A stretch of 64,000 bases of DNA, taken from NCBI GenBank assembly GCA_051984675.1, contig JBPYFK010000190.1:1-64000 (forward strand), in the 5' to 3' direction. Shown here piece by piece: positions 60,098 to 64,000 of this stretch. The stretch's first letter is position 1. Every line of letters begins with the position of its first letter. A program made the position numbers and the translations under genes. The notes under the pieces are model-generated. The model saw only the letters and a list, made by a program, of their open reading frames with translations. It was not told the origin of the DNA and made no database searches. The DNA is from JBPYFK01 sp051984675 (GTDB lineage: Bacteria; Actinomycetota; Actinomycetes; Mycobacteriales; Pseudonocardiaceae).

Positions 60098-61270
60098 GTG
60101 GTTGCACCAGATCCCGTGGACGTACGCCTGCTCTCGCTCGTCGCGGAGACGGGCCGCGCGGCGGTACACGAGATCGCTGGCCGCCTGGGGATGGACGTGC
60201 GTGAGGTCGCCAGCAGGCTGGCCGCGCTGTCCGGTACCGGCCTGCCTTTGGTCGTCGGTGTCGAATGCGACTCCAACGGCATCCGCAACGCGCTCGCCGC
60301 GGCCGGAGTCTGGTCGAACCAGCCCAGCGGCGCGCACCAGGTGCACGGTGGTCCCAGCGGTCCACAGCAGCACCCGGCACAGACCAGTCCCAGCGGTCCG
60401 CACGCCGTGCACGGCCCCGGACCGGCGGCGACGAGTGGTCCGCATGCGCCACCAGCCGCGGCCCAATACCCAGGACAGCAGTACTCGGGGCCCCAGTACT
60501 CAGGACCCCAGTACTCAGGACCCCAGTACTCAGCAGCCCAGCCTTCGTCGTCTCAACCGCATCCGGTCCAGGTGCAGGTTCGCGCACCGGCACCGTTCGT
60601 CCCGGCCGCGCCACCGAATCCGAACGTCGCTGGACAGGGGTATCCGGCGCCTGCCTGGCAGCCTGCCGTCCAGCCCACCCCCGATCCGGCGAGCATGTGG
60701 GGCCCAGCGGGATCAGCCGCCTGGGCGCGCAGTGATCAACCGTACGGCGGGGTGCCGCAACCATCCGCTCAGCCACCATCCGTTCAGGCGCCATCCGTTC
60801 AGGCGCAGGCCCAGGCTCAGCCGCAAGTTCCCGCACAGCCGAACGGCCGGACCGGCAGCGTCGGCACCAAGCTCGACATCCAGGGTCCCGAAGGCGAGTG
60901 GCTCACCGTCCAACTCGTTGAAGTGGTCGATCCCGCGGACTTCCTGTTCACCGCTGCCGGATACCACCTGCAGGACGGCGAACGCGCGGTGGTGGTGCAC
61001 ACCGAATTCACCAACCACGGGCCGGTGGGATTCCCGGACCTGCCGGACCTGCATCTGGTGCTCGTCGCCAAGGACGGCTCGACGGTGTCGAAAGCGCCGG
61101 TGTCACTGTCTTCCCGCGCTCCGCACCGCGGCGGCGTCCAACCGGGCGAGACAGCCGGCGGGCACACGGTCTACGTGCTGCCGGAGAGCACCGAACTCGT
61201 GGCGGTGCGCTGGACGCCACGGCTGGGCGACGAGCAGCGCACGCTCACCTGGGATGTTTCGGACACCTGA
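60098..61270 (+). CDS. Winged-helix / low-complexity / beta-sandwich fusion protein
   Basis: A 390-residue protein of three parts. Residues about 3-50 (DPVDVRLLSLVAETGRAAVHEIAGRLGMDVREVASRLAALSG) form an AsnC-like winged helix. Residues about 75-250 are Pro/Gln/Ser/Gly-rich, with four QYSGP repeats and three PSVQA repeats. Residues about 255-390 look like an Ig-like DUF4352 beta-sandwich (LDIQGPEGEWLTVQLVEVVDPADF...VVHTEFTNHGPVGF). DUF4352-type domains are usually extracytoplasmic, yet no signal peptide or membrane helix is present. Function unknown. TAGCGT (60084-60089) precedes GTG 60098 by 8 bases, suggesting a leaderless mRNA. It is divergent from dnaE1. Confidence 0.72.
   Translation: MVAPDPVDVRLLSLVAETGRAAVHEIAGRLGMDVREVASRLAALSGTGLPLVVGVECDSNGIRNALAAAGVWSNQPSGAHQVHGGPSGPQQHPAQTSPSGPHAVHGPGPAATSGPHAPPAAAQYPGQQYSGPQYSGPQYSGPQYSAAQPSSSQPHPVQVQVRAPAPFVPAAPPNPNVAGQGYPAPAWQPAVQPTPDPASMWGPAGSAAWARSDQPYGGVPQPSAQPPSVQAPSVQAQAQAQPQVPAQPNGRTGSVGTKLDIQGPEGEWLTVQLVEVVDPADFLFTAAGYHLQDGERAVVVHTEFTNHGPVGFPDLPDLHLVLVAKDGSTVSKAPVSLSSRAPHRGGVQPGETAGGHTVYVLPESTELVAVRWTPRLGDEQRTLTWDVSDT
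60479..60538 (+). repeat. 15-bp in-frame tandem repeat encoding QYSGP
   Basis: Four tandem copies of CAGTACTCAGGACCC or close variants (60479-60493, 60494-60508, 60509-60523, 60524-60538). The middle two are identical. This is a slippage-prone coding repeat and likely varies in copy number between strains. Confidence 0.85.
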
Positions 61271-61492
61271 TCAGCGGTCCTCCGGCCGGAGCCAGTCCAC
61301 GTGCCGATGCTCCTCGTGGTCTCTCGGGTCCGCGCCGATCACCCCGTCCACAATGGGTATTCCCTCCGGGGGCGTCCGGGCGTCCGCGCTCGCGGCACCG
61401 CCGCCACCGGCTCGTCCCAGCGGTAGCCCCTGCGGGGGAGTTGGCGCCTCCGAATCCCCGTGATCAGCCCATTGCTCACCAGACCTGGCCAC
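61271..61492 (-). CDS. Possible small acidic hypothetical protein
   Basis: A 73-codon ORF from GTG 61492, with GGGAGG 4 bases upstream. The product is polar and acidic (VARSGEQWADHGDSEAP, then Gly/Ala-rich, then PPEGIPIVDGVIGADPRDHEEH and HVDWLRPEDR). Third positions are about 80 percent G or C, lower than in sure genes. Its stop abuts the stop of the convergent fusion gene, and it follows rluD by 142 bases. No family is recognised. If it is not a gene, the stretch 61271-61634 is non-coding. Confidence 0.4.
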   Translation of the reverse strand: MARSGEQWADHGDSEAPTPPQGLPLGRAGGGGAASADARTPPEGIPIVDGVIGADPRDHEEHRHVDWLRPEDR

Positions 61493-61634
61493 CGCGCCTC
61501 CCAAAGAGTGTCGTGCCCCGAACCGTCGTGCCTGCGTTCGAAGGTCCCTCCACGCTACGCGAAGATCACGCGACCTTCGACGGCAACGCGGGCAAGGGAT
61601 CCGGGCAGGACATCCGGGCAAGGCCCCGGACCGG

Positions 61635-62564
61635 CTAGTCCTGCTCGCGGAGGATGTCGAGGGCCTTCTGCAGGTCCGCCGGGTAGGGACTGCTGAACTC
61701 GACCCAGCGGCCGTCCGCGGGGTGTTCGAAGCCGAGCGTCCGGGCATGCAGCCACTGCCGGGTCACGCCGAGCCTGCGGGCAAGGAGCGGGTCGGCCCCG
61801 TAGGTGAGATCACCGACGCACGGGTGGCGCAACGCCGCGAAATGCACCCGGATCTGGTGCGTACGGCCGGTCTCCAACCGCACGTCCACCAGGGACGCCG
61901 CGCGGAACGCCTCGATCGTGTCGTAGTGCGTGACGCTGGGCTTCCCACCAGTGACCACAGCGAACTTGTAGTCGTGCTTGGGGTGCCGCTCGATCGGAGC
62001 ATCGATCGTGCCCCGAATGGGGTCGGGGTGGCCCTGAACGAGTGCGTGGTAGCGCTTGTCGACTGACCGCTGCTTGAACGCGCGCTTGAGCGAGAAGTAG
62101 GCATGCTCGCTCTTCGCGACGGCCATCACGCCCGTGGTCCCCGCGTCCAGGCGGTGGACGACGCCTTGCCGCTCGGCTGCCCCGGAGGTGGCGATCCGCA
62201 CACCGGCCGCGGCGAGCCCGCCGACCACCGTCGGCCCCTCCCAACCGGGGCTGGGGTGCACGGCGACCCCGATCGGCTTGTCCACCACGACGATGTCCGC
62301 GTCCTCGTGCAGGACCTCCAACCCGGCGACGGGCACCGGCTGCACGGTCACGGGCTGGTCATTGTCCGGGAGGGTGACCTCCAGCAGGCTGCCGGCCGCC
62401 AGCCGGTCCGACTTCCCGGCCGCCTGGCCGTCGAGCACGACGTCGCCGGCCTCGGCCAGCGACGCCACGACGCTGCGGGACAGCCCCAGCAGCTTCGCCA
62501 GCCCGGCGTCGACGCGCATACCGTCGAGGCCGTCCGGCACGGGGAGCATCCGCGGACCGCTCAC
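61635..62564 (-). CDS. rluD: Ribosomal large-subunit pseudouridine synthase (RluD family)
   Basis: A 309-residue enzyme. An S4 RNA-binding domain (residues about 14-65: GMRVDAGLAKLLGLSRSVVASLAEAGDVVLDG) precedes the catalytic domain. The catalytic Asp140 is in VVHRLDAGTTGVMAVAKS. ADIVVVDKPIGVAVHPSPGWEGPTVV and LVDVRLETGRTHQIRVHFAALRHPCVGD are the family blocks. It converts uridine to pseudouridine in 23S rRNA. GTG 62564 overlaps the lspA stop by GTGA, the usual lspA-rluD order in actinobacteria. Confidence 0.96.
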   Translation of the reverse strand: MSGPRMLPVPDGLDGMRVDAGLAKLLGLSRSVVASLAEAGDVVLDGQAAGKSDRLAAGSLLEVTLPDNDQPVTVQPVPVAGLEVLHEDADIVVVDKPIGVAVHPSPGWEGPTVVGGLAAAGVRIATSGAAERQGVVHRLDAGTTGVMAVAKSEHAYFSLKRAFKQRSVDKRYHALVQGHPDPIRGTIDAPIERHPKHDYKFAVVTGGKPSVTHYDTIEAFRAASLVDVRLETGRTHQIRVHFAALRHPCVGDLTYGADPLLARRLGVTRQWLHARTLGFEHPADGRWVEFSSPYPADLQKALDILREQD

Positions 62565-63301
62565 GACGCCGTGCCCTCACTGCCCCCGGAGGTGCGACGG
62601 CTCCTGCGAACCGGCCGGGTGCCGTCGTAGTCGCGCCCCAGCAGCGACATCAGCACCACCAGCGCACCGCCGCACACGATGGCCGAGTCCGCGAGGTTGA
62701 ACACCGGCCAGACGCTGCCGTCCGGTGAGAGGAGCGAGATGAAGTCCACGACGTGACCCTGCAGCGGCCCGGGTTCGCGGAAGATCCGGTCGACCAGGTT
62801 GCCCAAGGCACCGCCCAGGACCAGTCCGAGGCCGACGGTCCATCCCCGGGAGCGCAGCTTCGGCGCCAGCCAGATGATCACCGCGACGACCCCGATCGCC
62901 AGCAGCGCCAGCAGCCACGTCATGCCGGTGGCCAGCGAGAACGCGGCGCCCGGGTTGCGGTAGAGCACCAGGTACACCAGCCCGCCCAGGACGCGCACGG
63001 GAGCGCCGGCGGACAGCTTCGCGACCGCGACCACCTTGGTGATGATGTCCGCGACCAGCGCGAACGCGGCGACGGAGAAGAGCAGCACCAGCAACTTCCA
63101 CGGCTTCGCGTCGATGACTGTCCACCCCCTGTCCGCGGTGGCCGCGACCGCCTCGCTCTCCCCAGCAGGACCGTCCGACGCATCCGAAGCGCCGTCCGAT
63201 GCCTCGTCCCCCGACGAACCGTCGAAGCCCGGTTCGCCGGGCGAGATGGGGTCTTCCGATACGCGGGTGCGCTTGCCGGAACCAGGATGCTGGGTGCTCA
63301 C
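62561..63301 (-). CDS. lspA: Lipoprotein signal peptidase (type II)
   Basis: A 246-residue membrane aspartic peptidase removing signal peptides from diacylglyceryl-prolipoproteins. The catalytic Asp pair is visible in GGALGNLVDRIFREPG and VFNLADSAI. RNPGAAFSL and VDFISL are also conserved. Four membrane helices occupy the C-terminal 180 residues. The first 65 residues form an acidic Ser/Asp/Gly-rich cytoplasmic extension (DGSSGDEASDGASDASDG), common in actinobacteria but not in E. coli. GTG 63301 is preferred; TTG 63319 is in frame. It works after Lgt, which is encoded at 22.8-23.8 kb. Confidence 0.93.
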   Translation of the reverse strand: MSTQHPGSGKRTRVSEDPISPGEPGFDGSSGDEASDGASDASDGPAGESEAVAATADRGWTVIDAKPWKLLVLLFSVAAFALVADIITKVVAVAKLSAGAPVRVLGGLVYLVLYRNPGAAFSLATGMTWLLALLAIGVVAVIIWLAPKLRSRGWTVGLGLVLGGALGNLVDRIFREPGPLQGHVVDFISLLSPDGSVWPVFNLADSAIVCGGALVVLMSLLGRDYDGTRPVRRSRRTSGGSEGTAS

Positions 63302-63523
63302 CGACCCATTGTCCGTCAACGGTATGTGATCGACGCGCCCGAGGTCCGGTTAGCGGCCCAGCGCCAGGAGCGGGTGCGGGCCGGGCGATTCCGCAGCCCA
63401 GCCGGCCCCCCGGGGCGTGATGCCCAGGTAGCGCTCGGGTCTAGCCTGTCGATCAAGCCGCCGACCGATGGCGGGCAGCCGAGAATCGCCACACCAAGAG
63501 GCTCCCAGAGGACAAGGAACGCA

Positions 63524-64000
63524 ATGAGCGCCAACGCGCAGATCGGCGTCACCGGCCTGGCCGTCATGGGCCGCAACCTGGCCCGCAACCTCGCACGGCA
63601 CGGGCACGCGGTAGCGGTACACAACCGGAACCCGGAGCGCACCAACGAACTCGTCACCGAGTTCGGCCACGAGGGCGAGTTCGTCCCGGCCTACTCGCAC
63701 CAGGAGTTCGTGGACGCGCTGGAGCGCCCGCGCAAGCTGATCATCATGGTGAAGGCCGGGGCGCCGACCGACGCCGTGATCGACGAGTTCGCCCCGCTGC
63801 TCGACGAGGGTGACATGATCATCGACGCCGGTAACGCCCATTTCGCGGACACCCGCCGCCGGGAGTCCGCGCTGGCCGCGCGCGGGCTGCATTTCGTCGG
63901 TACCGGGGTCTCCGGTGGTGAGGAGGGCGCCCTGCACGGCCCGAGCATCATGCCGGGCGGGTCAGCGGAGTCCTATCGCGCGCTCGAACCGTTCCTTGCC
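63524..64000 (+). CDS. gnd: 6-phosphogluconate dehydrogenase, N-terminal part (partial)
   Basis: The first 159 codons of a gene cut by the window end. The product starts with SANAQIGVTGLAVMGRNLARNLARHGH, the NADP-binding Rossmann fold, with VHNRNPERT (phosphate-binding Arg), IIMVKAGAPTDAVID, DMIIDAGNAHFADTRRR and GTGVSGGEEGALHGPSIMPGG, a run specific for Gnd. It oxidises 6-phosphogluconate in the pentose-phosphate pathway. ATG 63524 has AAGGA 6 bases upstream. TAGCCT at 63442-63447 may be the promoter -10. Confidence 0.96.
   Translation, partial: MSANAQIGVTGLAVMGRNLARNLARHGHAVAVHNRNPERTNELVTEFGHEGEFVPAYSHQEFVDALERPRKLIIMVKAGAPTDAVIDEFAPLLDEGDMIIDAGNAHFADTRRRESALAARGLHFVGTGVSGGEEGALHGPSIMPGGSAESYRALEPFLA

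Noticed and set aside
60479..60538. CRISPR-like regular repeat
   Set aside because: The units are contiguous 15-mers in frame with a coding sequence, with no spacers and no cas genes nearby.
60102..61463. A 453-codon frame overlapping the winged-helix fusion gene
   Set aside because: It is an out-of-frame shadow, very rich in Arg, Ser and Pro. The fusion frame has better codon bias and recognisable domains.

Overview
This 64 kb window is a GC-rich actinobacterial chromosome segment. Codon third positions are almost always G or C, GTG starts are common, and adjacent genes often overlap by GTGA or ATGA. The gene order nadABC, hisDCB...hisH-priA-hisF-hisI, trpE-membrane protein-trpC-trpB-trpA-lgt, gltBD, pyk-tesB, and lspA-rluD-dnaE1 is the conserved actinobacterial core arrangement also known from mycobacteria and streptomycetes. 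An AftA-type arabinofuranosyltransferase points to an arabinogalactan cell wall, so a member of the Pseudonocardiales (for example an Amycolatopsis-like genus) is my best inference. The genus cannot be proven from this window.

Layout. 1-6.4 kb: the glyA end, an aquaglyceroporin, a PBP4-type D,D-carboxypeptidase, acyl-CoA thioesterase II, pyruvate kinase and a DUF2461 protein. 6.5-16.3 kb (+ strand): a large NB-ARC/LuxR regulator, a secreted or anchored lytic transglycosylase with a Ser/Lys-rich linker, a HelD/HelR RNA-polymerase-recycling ATPase, an XPB-N-terminal-like protein and a FitAB/VapBC toxin-antitoxin pair. 16.3-29.3 kb (- strand): gltBD with a hairpin-bearing leader, lgt, and the tryptophan genes, including a 34-codon Trp/Cys-containing ORF that overlaps the trpC start. 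29.4-43.2 kb: histidine genes. They are interrupted between hisB and hisH by a 6.6 kb block with a DctA-type transporter, its DcuSR/CitAB-like two-component system, SoxR, and a divergent split-transketolase/PPOX operon facing a palindromic SoxR-type site. 43.4-52.6 kb: an M14 carboxypeptidase, a nitrilase-family hydrolase, nadABC with a divergent NrtR-type regulator sharing a palindromic operator, a Lon-N-domain protein and two membrane proteins. 52.8-64 kb: aftA, a cytochrome P450, dnaE1, a winged-helix/low-complexity/beta-sandwich fusion, rluD, lspA and the start of gnd.

How it fits together. Most of the window is central anabolism: NAD, His, Trp, Glu, lipoprotein processing, replication. 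PriA probably serves both the His and Trp pathways, because no trpF is seen. The parts least explained by standard annotation are regulatory: the small ORF coupled to trpC, the gltB leader hairpin, the SoxR site facing a transketolase operon, the nadA/nrtR operator, and a recurrent TCCA-N3-TGGA word that appears inside many genes together with unusual AT-ending codons. No prophage, insertion sequence, CRISPR array, rRNA or tRNA gene was recognised.
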